In this document: piece after piece, positions 1 through 12,005 of the stretch | Layout of the letters: each line of letters opens with the position of its first letter | Numbering within the stretch: position 1 is the first letter of the stretch | Source: Benincasa hispida | Taxonomy: Eukaryota > Streptophyta > Magnoliopsida > Cucurbitales > Cucurbitaceae | Direction: 5' to 3' | Length of the DNA: 64,000 nucleotides | Assembly: GCF_009727055.1 (NCBI RefSeq) | Contig: NC_052359.1 | Coordinates: forward strand, 60,538,908 to 60,602,907 | Notes under the pieces: model-generated | What the model was told of the DNA's origin: nothing | The model's input: only the letters and a program-made list of their open reading frames with translations | Databases searched by the model: none | Made by a program: the position numbers and the translations under genes

Positions 1-1486
1 CTGATCCTCTAATGAACAGTTGGTTTATGGTCCTATCAATAAACCGAGTCCCTCTTAGCCATAGAGAGGGTAGGGCCTCTTTGTTCAAGACTTAGAGTCA
101 GTACTTAAGGGAACAACCTATCTGCTAACTCTAAAACGGGTAAGAGCGAAATTCGTCTTGCAAGACTATATCCCTAGCTATCTATCTGGTCTTACCCCTA
201 AAATGGGAGGCTTATTGAGCGGCGATGTTGAATCATTTTAAAATTAATTTGATATCACATATTTCATTATTTTTAAAAAATCAATAAAAAAACATGAATC
301 CTTATTCATGTGGTCAATATTTAAATCATTATTTAAATTTTTTCAAACTCTCTGATATGTTTAATTTCATAATTATATGTTTAATTATATCGAATATAAG
401 AATCCAAATCCTACCGAATTTGAACATTACAAATTCTCTCAATACGTTATTCTAAGGTTTAATCCTTTTATGAGCTAGTATAGGACCTAATGGACCTACA
501 GATCATAAGCTCCAATGATTTGAGATTAATGGGCCAAACTCTTTAAATCGAATTAATCAATATTCGTTAACTACCAAGACACTTCACTATATCTTGGTAG
601 TTATACTCTCCTCACTATAGATATATTTCTGTCCACTTGATTTAATCATCATCAGTAAGTCGATCATTTATAGGTTGTTCATATTTACAGCTAGGTCAAA
701 AACCGTTTTACCCCTATAATACATTTTGCTTCTTAAGTCTCCACTGATCTTCTAATGAACAGTTGGTTTATGGTCCTACCAATAAACCGAGTCCCTCTTA
801 GCCATAGAGAGGGTAGGGCCTCTTTGTTCAAGACTTAGAGTTAGTACTTAAGGGAACAACCTATCTGCTAACCCTAAAATGGGTAAGAGCGAATTTCGTC
901 TTGCAGGACTATATCCCTAGCTATCTATCTGGTCTTACCCCTAAAATGGGAGGCTTATTGAGCGGCGATGTTGAATCATTCTCAACTGTACAGATTAAAG
1001 GATAATCCCAAATAAACAGGAGTTCATAGTTAGCTCAGGATTAAGATCGAGTTACCTTAGGTCATTGAATTGAAATAGACAGTTTTGACAGTAAATGGTC
1101 GTTATAAAGAAAAGTGTCTATTTTGTGGTCTGATCTTATACAAACATCTTTTACGTAGGATGTCCCCACTCGCATGTCTCCACATGAATGACTTAGGAAT
1201 CACATCGTTTGTACCAATATACAAAGCGGGTTGTATCCATCATGTCCCCAGATAAAGTACCTAACTCTATCCATATACTTATAGACCGTTTTAACTATAT
1301 ACTAAAACTTGATCCACTTTTATGTCTCTATATAAAGTTTAAGTATTCATATTGTAGTCATGGGTTCATTAGTTTATTAGATTTAGAAATATACAAATTC
1401 AATTTACAAATCTCAATAATATTTTTATTGTGAAGCAGAAAATGTTTAAAGTTTACAAACCACGAGTTTTAGGACATTTTCCAACA
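1..1486 (-). repeat. 3' LTR of the copia element, truncated by the window and internally duplicated
   Basis: The inner edge ends in CCAACA at 1481-1486 (TGTTGG on the minus strand), followed by a pyrimidine run that reads as a polypurine tract on the minus strand. Bases 238-1486 match 7015-8256 of the other LTR. Bases 1-237 match 744-979 of this same LTR, so a segment of about 743 bp is present in tandem. Compared stretches show frequent substitutions against the right LTR. Confidence 0.8.
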
Positions 1487-1500
1487 AACTCCCACTTGGA
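1487..1500 (-). other. Polypurine tract of the copia element
   Basis: Directly inside the 3' LTR the minus strand reads CCAAGTGGGAGTT followed by the LTR start TGTTGG. A purine-rich AAGTGGGAG block at this place is the usual plus-strand primer of plant copia elements. Confidence 0.7.
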
Positions 1501-1607
1501 CTAAAACTCTAGTGGGTTAAAATATATACAAATATACAATGTAGAGTATGAGAGAATAAATACAATAATCTAGGACATCGATATACCCATGAATTCTCCC
1601 ACTTGCC

Positions 1608-4242
1608 CTAGATTTTTGTAGCTCGTAATGCTAGTCTGACTAGGTGACCCTCAAACACTTTAGTCGCATGGGTCTTTGTAAATGGATTAGCTAAGTTGTC
1701 TTCTGAGGCTATCTGTGTGACAATCACGTCTCCTCAGTGTACTATCTCTCTGATGAGATTATACTTGCGCTCGATGTGCTTTCTGCGCTTATGCCTTCTT
1801 GGTTCTTTTGAGTTGGCAACTACTCCACTGTTATCACAATAGAGGGTGATTGGTAAATGCATATTTAGAACCATTTCCAAATCGATTAAGAACTTTCTAA
1901 ACCATACTTCTTCCTTGTCTACTTCACATGCAGCTACATATTCCACTTTTATGGTGGAGTAAGCAATACAACTTACTTCTCCATACGATAGCTCCTCCAT
2001 TTAGAATGAATATTGATCCCGAAGTAGATTTCCTGAAATTCACATCAGTCTGAAAATCAGAATCAGTTAAGGATCAAATCCTTAGAGCCATACACGAGCA
2101 TATAGTCTTTCATTCTTCGAAGATAGTTGATAATGTATTTAATGGCACTCTAATGACTATATCCACGGTTGGACTAAAACCTATGGACTATTTCAACTGC
2201 AAAGTATATATCTGAACATGTACACACCATGACATACATTAAGCTCCCCTGCTGAAGCATAAGGAATTCTTTTCATATCCTCAACTTCTTAAGGTGTTTT
2301 AGGACATTGTTCCTTAGACAAATGAATTCCATGCATGAAAGGTAACATATCTCTCTTACAATTTTGCATTTTATTTCTAGACAACATATTGTCTATATAT
2401 GATGCTTGAGGTAGTACTAGCATTCTATTCTTATGATTCTGAACTATTTGGATTCTAATAATATACTGTGGATCTCCTAAATCTTTCATTTTAAATTGCG
2501 ACGTTAGCCATCTCTTGACATCAGCAAGGAATCCTATCTCATTCCCAATGAGTAGGATATCATCAACATATAGTACTAAAAAAGCTACAATTTTGTCGAC
2601 AATTTTCTTATAAACACAAGGTTCGTCAACGTTCTGTTCAAAGCTATAAGATTTTATTGCAGTGTCAAATCTTATATTCCAGGATCGAGATATTTGTTTT
2701 AACCCATAAATGGATCTTTTAAGCTTCCAAACTTTTTTCTTTTGACCCTGTTCAATGTACCCTTCTGGTTGAGACATGTAAATATTTTTTTCTAGATAGC
2801 CATTCAGAACGGCTTTCTTGACATCCATTTGCCATATTTCAAAATCATAAAATGGACTTGATCATGGCAACAGGAGAGAAGATTTCTTCATAGTCTACCT
2901 CCTCTTTTGGGTAAATTCTTTTGCCACGAGTCTAGCTTTATGGGTTTGTACCTTGCTAGATTGGTTTCGCTTTCTCTTATAGATCCATTTACAACCAATA
3001 GGTTTTACCCATCTAGATGATCTATAAGTTCCCAGACTAAATTGAAGTACATAGACTCTATTTCAAAATCCATGGCTTTTATCCATTAGTCTCGATCTAC
3101 ATCCTCCATTGCCTGTTTAAAGATCAATGGATCCTCTAAGCGATCATCAGGTTTAACGACCTGAGTTTCTTTTAAATTCATGTATCGATCAAGCTATTGA
3201 ACAATCCTCCTACTATGCCGAGGTATTCTCAATTCTTGAGAAGGATGTGACGAACCAGTTTCATCAATAACTCTTGTTGAAGGACCAACTTGATCAACAA
3301 CTTTTGTTGATCTATCTGTAGTTTCTCTAGACATCTTTTTTAATATTAATTTACTGCGGGGTTGATGATTTCATATATGGTCTTCCTCTAAGAATGTATA
3401 CAAGTACTCTATCATCTTGAGGATCATAAAACATACCACCTTTTGTTTCTTTGGGGTATCCTACAAATAGGCATATTTTATAACGCCTTTCTATCTTTGG
3501 GTTTTGCACCAACACATGGGTTAGGCATCCCCAAATCCAGAAGTGACGTAAATTACCTTTACGCCCTCTCCATAACTCGTACGATGTTTTTGAAACAATT
3601 TTCAAGGGAACTATATTTAAAATATATAATGTAGTTTGTACTGTATATCCCCCAAAAGACTGAGGTAATTGCGCGTAACTCATCATTGAACGAACCATGT
3701 GTAACAAAGGTTCTATTTCTCATTTCTACTACACCATTTTGTTGCAGTGTACCAGGTGCAGTAAGTTAAGATTGAATTCCATGTTCTATCAAATAGTCTT
3801 GGAATTCTAAATCCATATACTCACCACCTTGATTTGATTGAATCATTTTAATCTTTTTACCTAATAAATTCTCAACCTCTGCCTTGTACTCTTTGAACTT
3901 TTCAAGAGTTTCGAACATATGATATATCAGGTAAATATAACTATATCTTGAATAGTCATCAATAAAACTAATGAAATATTCAAATCCTCCTCGAGCTCTA
4001 TTATTCATCAAACCACAAAGATCTAAATGTATAAGCTCTAGAGGTTCTTTGGCTCTTAGTCATTTTTCCCTCAAGACATAATTCTCACGGAGGTAGAGAA
4101 TTTTCTTCTAACTAATTTAGAAGTCCATTATTTACTAACCTATCAATCCTATCGAGATCTATGTGTCCAAGTTTTAAGTGCCAAGATAGGCGTTAGGAGA
4201 AATTTTTCGTTTCTTATCAGCGCCTGAATCTAGTATCCAAGT
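1608..4242 (-). pseudogene. Decayed copia pol (protease, integrase, RT, RNase H)
   Basis: Reading down the minus strand: a protease active-site remnant ILDSGA at about 4238-4217; a GAG-pre-integrase-like stretch; an integrase core at 4011-3766 containing FISFIDDYSR; the NGVVEMRNRT block near 3740; a further integrase part at 3707-3351; RT at 2828-2289 beginning MDVKKAVLNG and containing the catalytic YVDD; and RNase H at 2000-1734 with CDNSG. The conserved C-terminal tail ends at the stop at 1608-1610. Integrase has SNQGGEY where SDRGGEY is usual, so a catalytic Asp is lost. Little sequence separates the protease motif from the pre-integrase block, which suggests a deletion. Stops and frameshifts between the blocks rule out a functional polyprotein. 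Confidence 0.88.
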
Positions 4243-4289
4243 CAAATGAGAACTTTTCACTAAGCATGTTTCAATTACAAGTAAATCAA

Positions 4290-4760
4290 ATTTACCTTGA
4301 TTTTCCTTTTCAGCCTTTTTTCAGCAAGATATTTAGGGCAATTTCTTTTCCAATGCCCATCCTCGTTGCAAGGGAAACATTTTCCTTTTGCAACCTTCGT
4401 CTTGCTTTTCTTTGCAATAGGTTTCTTTTTCCTTTTGCTCTTCTTCTTCATTTGGATACTTTTATCCTTAGAAGGTCCAGACTTCTTGTCAGATATACTA
4501 GCTAAGATATAGGCTCATGCTTTTTCATTTTCTCTAACCCATTTCTCATATGCATCCCGAACATTTCGGTTTGCAGTTGAGCTGGGAATTAAAGAATATT
4601 CCTCCATTAAAATGAACCTCAGATCATCCACAACTAGTATCGTATTGATGTTTGATTTCCAGTTTGAATAACCCTCGCCATTAAATTTATCAAAAGCTAA
4701 AAGTTGGATAATTGAATTCGACATGCTGAAACATAAATAAATTCTATCAGAAAACTGCAT
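4290..4760 (-). pseudogene. Decayed copia gag with CCHC zinc knuckle
   Basis: The minus-strand frame at 4760-4515 encodes FDKFNGEGYSNWKSNI, the typical start of a copia gag (FxGxNYxxWK type). Around 4390-4325 the minus strand encodes a zinc knuckle CFPCNEDGHWKRNC, which fits C-x2-C-x4-H-x4-C. The two parts are very close, so much of the middle of gag is missing. They are also in broken frames. Upstream (4761-6472) is leader sequence without a coding region I recognise. Confidence 0.75.
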
Positions 4761-6472
4761 TTAAATCCAAATTCATTTTACCAAAAGTAATAAAATACCC
4801 ATATTTCATTATTTATTTGCAACAATATTTTAGCGAGTCAGAAGACATGTTACCGAGGGGCAGTCAAATATTCCTTCACTGAAGTAAGACATTTTTTACT
4901 AAATATTAATTTCAGAATAACTCTTTATTCCATTAGATATTTAGTTACTGTTTTCGGTCAAGAACTTACTAACACTTAGTAACTCTTGTAAGTGTGACCC
5001 ACCATTTTCAGATTTCATAGAATGGTATCAACAAGCCTCCGAATTTGAAGACAATGCTGAAGACGGATCTAAGAAGCCCTATTCATTACTGAAGTTTGAG
5101 TTGTTTTGAATCCTATGTCACAACCCTCCAAGGGGATAATTGCTGAAAAACAACTAGTTAATGTAGCCTAAAGCCGACAATAGGCGCAACATAACAATCT
5201 CACAGTTCAAACTAATGAAAATGATCATAGGATATGTTGACACATTTCCTTCATCCACTTACTATGAACTACTTCCCCTATTCACCTTGTTATTGACCCA
5301 TGCAAACACTTTCCAAATGGAGTAGTCGCGGTAAAAGCGACACGAAGTCGAGCATAGATCTCAAGGTGTGAACTCTTAAAGACGTGAGAGCTAAAAACAA
5401 TATATCATATATATTACTAATCTCCCATGAAGTGTTCTATTTGTTTGGATATGTTTTTACTTAGGTATATTCTGGCTAAAAACATCCTAAGTCTAGGTGA
5501 TTATATAAGTATAACGATTTATTTGGATTTAACCTACGATGTCTAAGTGATAAAACCATTTTTATTATCTCATATTTCTCATGCATGCTCATAAAACAGG
5601 GTTAACAATGCTCAATAATTCGGCTATAATCCCCAGGTAGCAGGTGTTTCATAAACCGTCAACTTAAGTACCTCTAGCCTTAGACAGGATTATAGTTCGA
5701 TTGAGTTTGTAACCAAAGTTTTACACGATAACGACCTAGTTTAACTATTAAAACAAGTTGTTATTTGTTAACCTTAATTGAGCATGCATCTTATCTTTGT
5801 TATAGATTTTAAATATCTAATTCATTTTATAACACTTTATAAAACTATAGACATGCTATAACATACATCATGCATTCCACAATTTAATATAACAACTTAT
5901 ATTAAATACATAAAACCCCAAATCATGCATACTATATATTTTAACATATTATAACATACTTTCAATGCATGTTACATGCTTCCTATGGTGGGATTTTAAA
6001 TCTACAAGGCATACTTTATGCACATACAAGATTTAATTTAATTATACATACATTCAAAATGCATAAATAATTAAACATACACTAAAATTGACTGCTTCTG
6101 AAGAATCATCAACAGCAGAAACATGCAGGTGAAGTTTCGACATCACAACGTTGCAACGCTGCCCTTGGAGCGTTATAGTGTTGTTCTTCAGCCAGCCTAG
6201 AAAAGAAGAAAAATCCCCATGGCGTTGCAATACTAGGGATGAAGCGTTGCAATGTTGTTCAATCCTTAGCCCAAAACGCACGCGCGACTACCAATGGTTC
6301 AACTGAACCGATTCAACCAATCGGGTCATGGAGGTTTATGTCTCAGACTGGTTCAACCCAAATTTCTTTCTTAAATGTCTGGTTTGAATGATTTGGAGCC
6401 AGTTCGGGTCGATTCGGGCAGTTCAAGACCTGTATTAACTTTTTTTTATAATAATTTTAAGTTTTTGTTTAC
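4761..6472 (-). other. Leader between gag and 5' LTR of the copia element; no gene recognised
   Basis: This is AT-rich sequence between the gag remnant and the 5' LTR. Only short open frames occur and none resembles a known protein. It is probably the retroelement 5' untranslated leader, which would be long for copia, so nested unrecognised repeats are possible. Confidence 0.5.
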
Positions 6473-8256
6473 TTAGGATGCCAAACATATGGAAGCTATT
6501 AGAATCCTAAGCATTCTAACTACATCAATTTTAGTGAATTAGCATGCATATTCATGAAAATAACAGAATTAGGATTTCAAGAATATAACCTTTGATGATT
6601 TCACGTGATTGCTTCAAATCTCCTTGAATTTCTCCCTCAATCTTTGAAGTAGACCACCATAAAAGTTTATCTACTATTCTCAGGCCTTATATTTGATTGT
6701 GGGAACCAAATTGAGAGCCCTGGTTTTAGTATCAAACTGAAATGAGGGAATAATTTTGTATGAAAAATCCGAATTTTTCAACCTCAAACCAGCTACAATT
6801 GAATTACATGATTACATGACACTTAATCAACCACTATAAAAATGGATTAAGTGAGAAATGTGGGAAAAAATTACTTTCCCCTTAATTTTCAATTAATCTT
6901 AATTTATCATATAAATTAAATTAAATAAAAATTAATTTAAATTTTGAATTCTTAAATTCTAATTTTAATAAAATTAATATAAATTATTAATTTTAAATAA
7001 TTAATTAATTAAAAAATAATTTGATATCACATATTAAATTATTTTCAAAAAACCAATCCATAACATAAATCCTTATTCATATGTTCAATATTTAAATCAT
7101 ATTTAAATATTTTCTAACTCTTCGATATGTTTAATTCGATAATTAAACATGTCATTATATCGAATATAAGAATCCAAATCCTAAATTGAATTTGAACATT
7201 TCAAATTTCTTAATACGTTATTATAAGGTTTAATCCTTTTACAAGCTAGTCTAGGGACCTAAGGAACCTATAGATCATGAGCTCCAACGATTTGAGATCA
7301 ATTGGCTAAACTCTTTCAATCGAATTAATCAATATTCGTTAACTACCAAGACACTCCACTATAGCTTAGTAGTTGTACTCTCCCCACTTTAGATATATTT
7401 CTGTCCACTTGATTTAACCATAATCAATAAGTCAATCATTCACAGGTTGTTCGTATTTACAGCTAGGTCAAAATTTTCGTTTACCCCTGTAATGCATCTT
7501 GTTCCTTAAGTCTCCATTGATCCTCTAATGAACAATTGGTTTATGATTCTACCAATAAACCAACTCCCTCTCAGCCAAAGAGAGGGCAAGGCCCTTTTGT
7601 TCAAAACCAGGAGTCAGTACTTAAAGGAACAACCTATTTGTTAATCCTAAAATGGGTAGGAACGAATTCCGTCTTGCAGGACTATGTCACAAACTATCTA
7701 TCTGTTCTTACCCCTAAAATGGGAGGCTTATTGAACGGCGATGTTGAGCCACTCTCACCCATGCAAATTAAAGGATAATCCCAAATAAACAGGAGTTCAT
7801 AGTTAGCTCATGATTGAGATCGAATTACCTTAGGTCATCAAATTGAAATAGTCAGTTTTGACAGTAAATGATCATTATAAAAAAAAGTGACTATTTCGTG
7901 GTCCGGTCTTATACAAACATATTTTGCATAAGATGCCCCTACTTGCATTCTCCACATGAACGACTTAGGGATCACATCATTTGTATCGATATACAAAGCG
8001 GGCCACATCCATACTGTCCTCATGATAAGGTACCCAACCTTATCCATATATGTACAGACCGTTTTGGCTATATACGAAACTTGATCCATTTTTATATCTC
8101 TATAAAAAGTTTAAGTATTCATGTTATAGCCATGGGTTCATTAGTTTATTGAATTTACAAATCTATTAATGCAATTTACAAATCTCAATAACATTTTTAT
8201 TGTGAAATAAAATACATTTAAAGTTTACAAATTGCGAGTTTTAGGACATTTCCCAA
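6473..8256 (-). repeat. 5' LTR of the copia element
   Basis: The outer edge is at CCCAAC (8252-8256; the expected terminal A is changed). The inner edge is near 6473, placed by alignment with the LTRs starting near 52964 and 55781. The blocks shared with the left LTR run in the same order. No gene is seen inside; the short open frames here are chance. Confidence 0.75.
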
Positions 8257-9485
8257 CTTTCAGTCCTGGGCTCATTTGGTTCATTTGATTTTGGTTTGTT
8301 TGATTGCTTTGGTTCATTTTACGTTTGCGAATTTATGTTCCATTTCAAATAAGTTGTTCAAGGGTTTTTTTTTTAGATCTCTCAATGAGATATTTGTTCT
8401 TGCCCAGTAGTTCTTATTCATTCTTTGTAGGTTTTGTTATAGATCTCTATATAAGGATCTATGTTAATAGTCCAGAAGGTTCTTGGTTTTGCTCTTCATG
8501 GGTTTTTGTTTCAGTCTAGAAGTTTCATGTTTTGGTTCTCCGTGAGTTTTTTATTCTACCCCAAATCTGCTAATTTGATTCGGAAGTTTTCTTCGCAAAC
8601 TCAAGTTATTCGTCATTCTACCACCTTGAGTTTGAGGGAGGGTGTTAAAAAGAAATTAGGGTTTTTTTTCCTAATTATTTTATTTTTTTATTATTATTTT
8701 CTTTTTGGTATTTTTTATTTATGTATTTTCCTTTATTTGTTTATTGGTATCAATTTATTCACCTTGCAAAAGGATGATTGTGTACTCTCAATTACTCTGA
8801 TTTTATTCAAATACAAATTTAACCGATACAAAATAGATAGCACGTATATACTTGAAGATGGCATTCGATAGTAAACGAAGTTTTTTTTTCTTTTAAGCAT
8901 TATCACTTTTATTACATTAGTTTTTCTTTTACTAAATTTTAAACTTGCAAACTATATCATTACAGATCAATGATCATATTTATAACTCATTCCTTATCAA
9001 CATAATTTTTGACCAATTTTTTCAATTAACTTAAACTAGTTATGATATAATTAGTAATTTATTTATGAGGCTTTTTTAGTATAATGAATTAATTTGAGAC
9101 ATGCTCAGGTTCAAGAGTTCAATGTCGTATCCGTAATATTTATTTTCTTTTGATTTAGTTTGGATTTTTTTTCAGTAACATATTACTATCACTTGTTTAG
9201 CGATTATCTTATTTTTAAAAGCAGTTTTACAAAATTCAACGACAACGTTGGTTTAACGCCGTTATCATATCTGAAAATGAAAAACGCCGTTATTTTTCTG
9301 CCTCAAAATACAAACCGCCAAAAAGAAAAGGAACGAACCGCCAAAATGGATCACAAACCGTTAAACCGGTCTGGCGTTGAAATGTATAAAGAAAAAGGGA
9401 AAAAAAACCGCTACTGCATCGAAAAGCTCACCGTCTTTATATTATCGATTCTAAATTTCGCGCAGGTCTCGATCTTCCTTCTTCA
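8257..9485. other. Flank between retroelement and MOS11-like gene
   Basis: AT-rich. At 8617-8660 a G-rich block (GAGGGAGGG) is followed by TGTTAAAAAG, which looks like a copia polypurine tract joined to an LTR start on the plus strand; it could be an LTR remnant running to about 8850. From 9240 to 9480 the sequence is less AT-rich, with two AACCGCCAAAA-type motifs and a TATA-like GTATAAAG near 9383, about 100 bp before the MOS11-like ATG. This is a plausible promoter, not proven. Confidence 0.35.
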
Positions 9486-10328
9486 ATGGCGACCAATTTC
9501 ACAGAAGAACTGAGCGAAAACACTCTTCCAGGACCGAAACAAACCCTACCACTAAATTTAGGATTCGCAGCGGCTGGTAATGGCCAAGTAGATCAACACC
9601 AAAATCGCCGTTCCTCGGCTACAATTACAAAGGAAGTTATTGAATCTCAACATGCCGCCGTGGGGAGAATACCGGAGTATCATGTTTCTGTTTTTGATAT
9701 CTTCAAGAAGATCCGTCGTGCGGAGCGATTCGGGATCCCCGTACGTTTGTCGGAGGCAGAAAAACGATTCTCTCGAGCTGAGAGGTGATTTTTCGGTTTT
9801 ATGGCATTGTTTTTTTTTTTTTTTCGTATGAATTTGTTGTGTGTTCGTATGTCTAGGCTTTGAATGGCAGAAGCGTAGAGTTTGTTTTTGAAATTGATGC
9901 CGTTTCATGGATCGATAGTTGAATTTTTCAAGAACAAGATATTCTGTATTCTCGTTTTTCGAAGTGAATGCAGAAGATAGTTTTGAACTTCTTATTTCAT
10001 CCTCTTTCTTATTTTTCTTTGTCGTGTCTTTTGACAATTTTAGAGCTTCTATTTCGTTTGCGAACGCTAAACTTTGCAGGTTCGGCATTGATTCAGTTTG
10101 TGGACCGGATGAAATGGTCAAAGCAGAGGAACTGAAGAGAAAGGCAAGAGCAGAGAGGTTTTTCTCTCTGCTTTATGGTATTGTGTTAGAAAATTTTTTA
10201 TAATTCATCTTTCCTCAGTTCGACTATCTTTTCTGCTTTTCAGATTTGAGCTCTTAACTTTGTCTATGGCTACTGGCGAAGAGGCAAAGAAGAAAGCTCG
10301 GCTTGCCAGATTTGCCCCATTTTTATAG
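9486..10328 (+). CDS. MOS11: MOS11-like protein (THO1/MOS11 C-terminal domain), three exons
   Basis: Proposed exons are 9486-9784, 10080-10157 and 10244-10328, giving 153 aa. All junctions are GT-AG and the reading frame stays open across them. The hallmark is a repeated basic motif ending in RAERFG: RRAERFGIP then SRAERFGID, ARAERF and ARLARF, typical of the THO1/MOS11 RNA-binding family. Arabidopsis MOS11 acts in nuclear mRNA export together with the TREX machinery and was found through its effect on immunity. Both introns split the Arg codon of a RAER-F motif in the same phase, so exon 2 (78 nt) is a symmetric module. The protein ends APFL-stop right after the third motif. This is shorter than I remember for the family (about 200 aa), so the 3' end may be degraded or misjudged. 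It lies next to an SSPP-like PP2C, as in Arabidopsis. Confidence 0.75.
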
Positions 10329-11630
10329 CGTTCCCTTTTGGTTGAACAAGAAAGCAACATCAACAATTCTTATGCACAACCAAGCTATTATCCATTTAAC
10401 CAATTGGACGAGCCGAGCTATTAACCATTTAGTTCTTCGTATCCTGAACCCTTTCAATTTAAGGATGCGGCAATTATTTGTATTAACTCTATGGAATTCA
10501 ACTCCATTAGAGGGAGGTGAAGTTTTAATTTCTAGAACTGCACCCTCTTCATCAAATTGAATGGCTACTTTCTTTCAGTTTTCTACATGCCCATTTTTTA
10601 AAAAAATTATCTACACTATTATTATCATCATTCTTCCAGTTCTCAAGAAAGCCCTTTAAGTTTGATCCGGGTAAACGGCGAGTGAGATGTTCCTGTTGGT
10701 TCCTTTTAAGTTGGCTAAGCAACTTGTTTGGTGAAGGCTTTTAATTTTCAATATAGCTGTACAGTCTATAGCTTATAATATCTCATTCTGTTTCTTGGAA
10801 GTGTCACGATTTTATGGAAGACAGAACAATCATCTAAAATAAGTTTTTCCTACTGTTTCATCCGTTGATGATCAACAAACTGCTGATTTGCCTCTTACAG
10901 ACCTTATTCAACTTAATGAGCAAGGGAGAAATTATCTAATTGCTTTGTTTATCCTTTGCAGATTACACTTAATTTTCATGGGTGTTCCTGATTTGCTTCT
11001 TTCTCCACATTTTGCACGCTGAAATCCTGATGCATATCATTACTACTGTCACCCAGGTGCCTTTACTTGAGTCGTTGGATAAGATGTGATGGCATGAGGC
11101 TCTTAGCCATTCTTTTCTACAGTACCAAGTGTTTTCTTTTTTGTTTCTATTGCTCTTGAGGATCTGCAAGAGGAAAAAACAAAAAAAATTGTTGATTCAC
11201 ACGGCGATGGATTGAATTCAGAGTCTTCCTTAATTTTGACAACACATTTAAATCACCTTTGGCTTCTTTCCCTATCCCCTTGACAACTGCCTCATCATTT
11301 TTCTGCTCTGATTGTTGTAGTTCAAGAGGTATCAAATTGCAGGGGTCTTTGGTCTTAACCATAATCAAGAATGGCAGATGGAGTTCAGAAGCGGTTAGGA
11401 TTTGCTTCAAAAACCTTGAGACTGCTTTTACTCTGTTTGAGTTACCCATATTTTTCTCAGTTATCACTTATAAGGGGTCTAGGAAAATCTTCAGTAGCCT
11501 GTCAGATGGGATAACGTATGGCTTGCTCTCTGTGTTTCAAGCTTGCTTTTCTTGGGGAACAGAAATGCAATTGTACTTCTTGGTGAAAAGGGCTATTAAG
11601 GTCCCATTTTCCACACACCACCCCCCACCA

Positions 11631-11661
<31 letters not shown>

Positions 11662-12005
11662 TACATCATTTGATTATCCTACAGTTGCATCAGCCATTTT
11701 TTATGCCTTCTAATCTATAATACAGCAACTCACAAAACGAGAAAATAATGTGTTGATGGTAAAAAACTGGACAATGTTTATATTTCTGATGGAATAACAA
11801 GATTTACAAAGATGAAGGATGTTGTTTCATTTTGTTACATTAAGAAACAATTTACGAACTTTGTACATTTACATCCGTCATCTTCTATTTTACTTGCTAA
11901 TAGAAGATCTTACAAATTGATAGATCTTTCTAAGAAGCCTGAAGTTTCTAGTTTTGTTTGTAAAGAAATTGAAAAGGGTATAAAGACATTAACAAAGTTT
12001 ACCAG
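10329..12005. other. Region between MOS11-like and PP2C genes; possible 3' remnant of the MOS11-like gene
   Basis: The MOS11 frame continues past its stop for about 170 nt as hydrophilic sequence (VEQESNINNSYAQPSYYPF and on) with one further stop, which may be an old C-terminal extension or a pseudogene fragment. From 10560 to 11800 I see no recognisable protein; open frames on both strands overlap and lack family features. A long C run lies at 11622-11652, a likely assembly or polymorphism hot spot. 11800-12005 is the AT-rich 3' flank of the PP2C gene. Confidence 0.4.

Larger units (their letters stand above)
1..8256 (-). mobile_element. Degenerate Ty1/copia LTR retrotransposon, left end outside the window
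   Basis: Read on the minus strand, the order is 5' LTR (about 8256-6473), untranslated leader, gag (4760 onward), protease, integrase, reverse transcriptase, RNase H (to 1608), polypurine tract (1500-1487) and 3' LTR (1486 leftward beyond base 1). Protease-integrase-RT-RNase H is the order that defines Ty1/copia. The coding part is split by stops and frameshifts, and the two LTRs differ at many positions, so the insertion is old and inactive. I could not find a convincing tRNA primer-binding site next to the 5' LTR. Target-site duplications cannot be checked because the left boundary lies outside the window. Confidence 0.85.
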
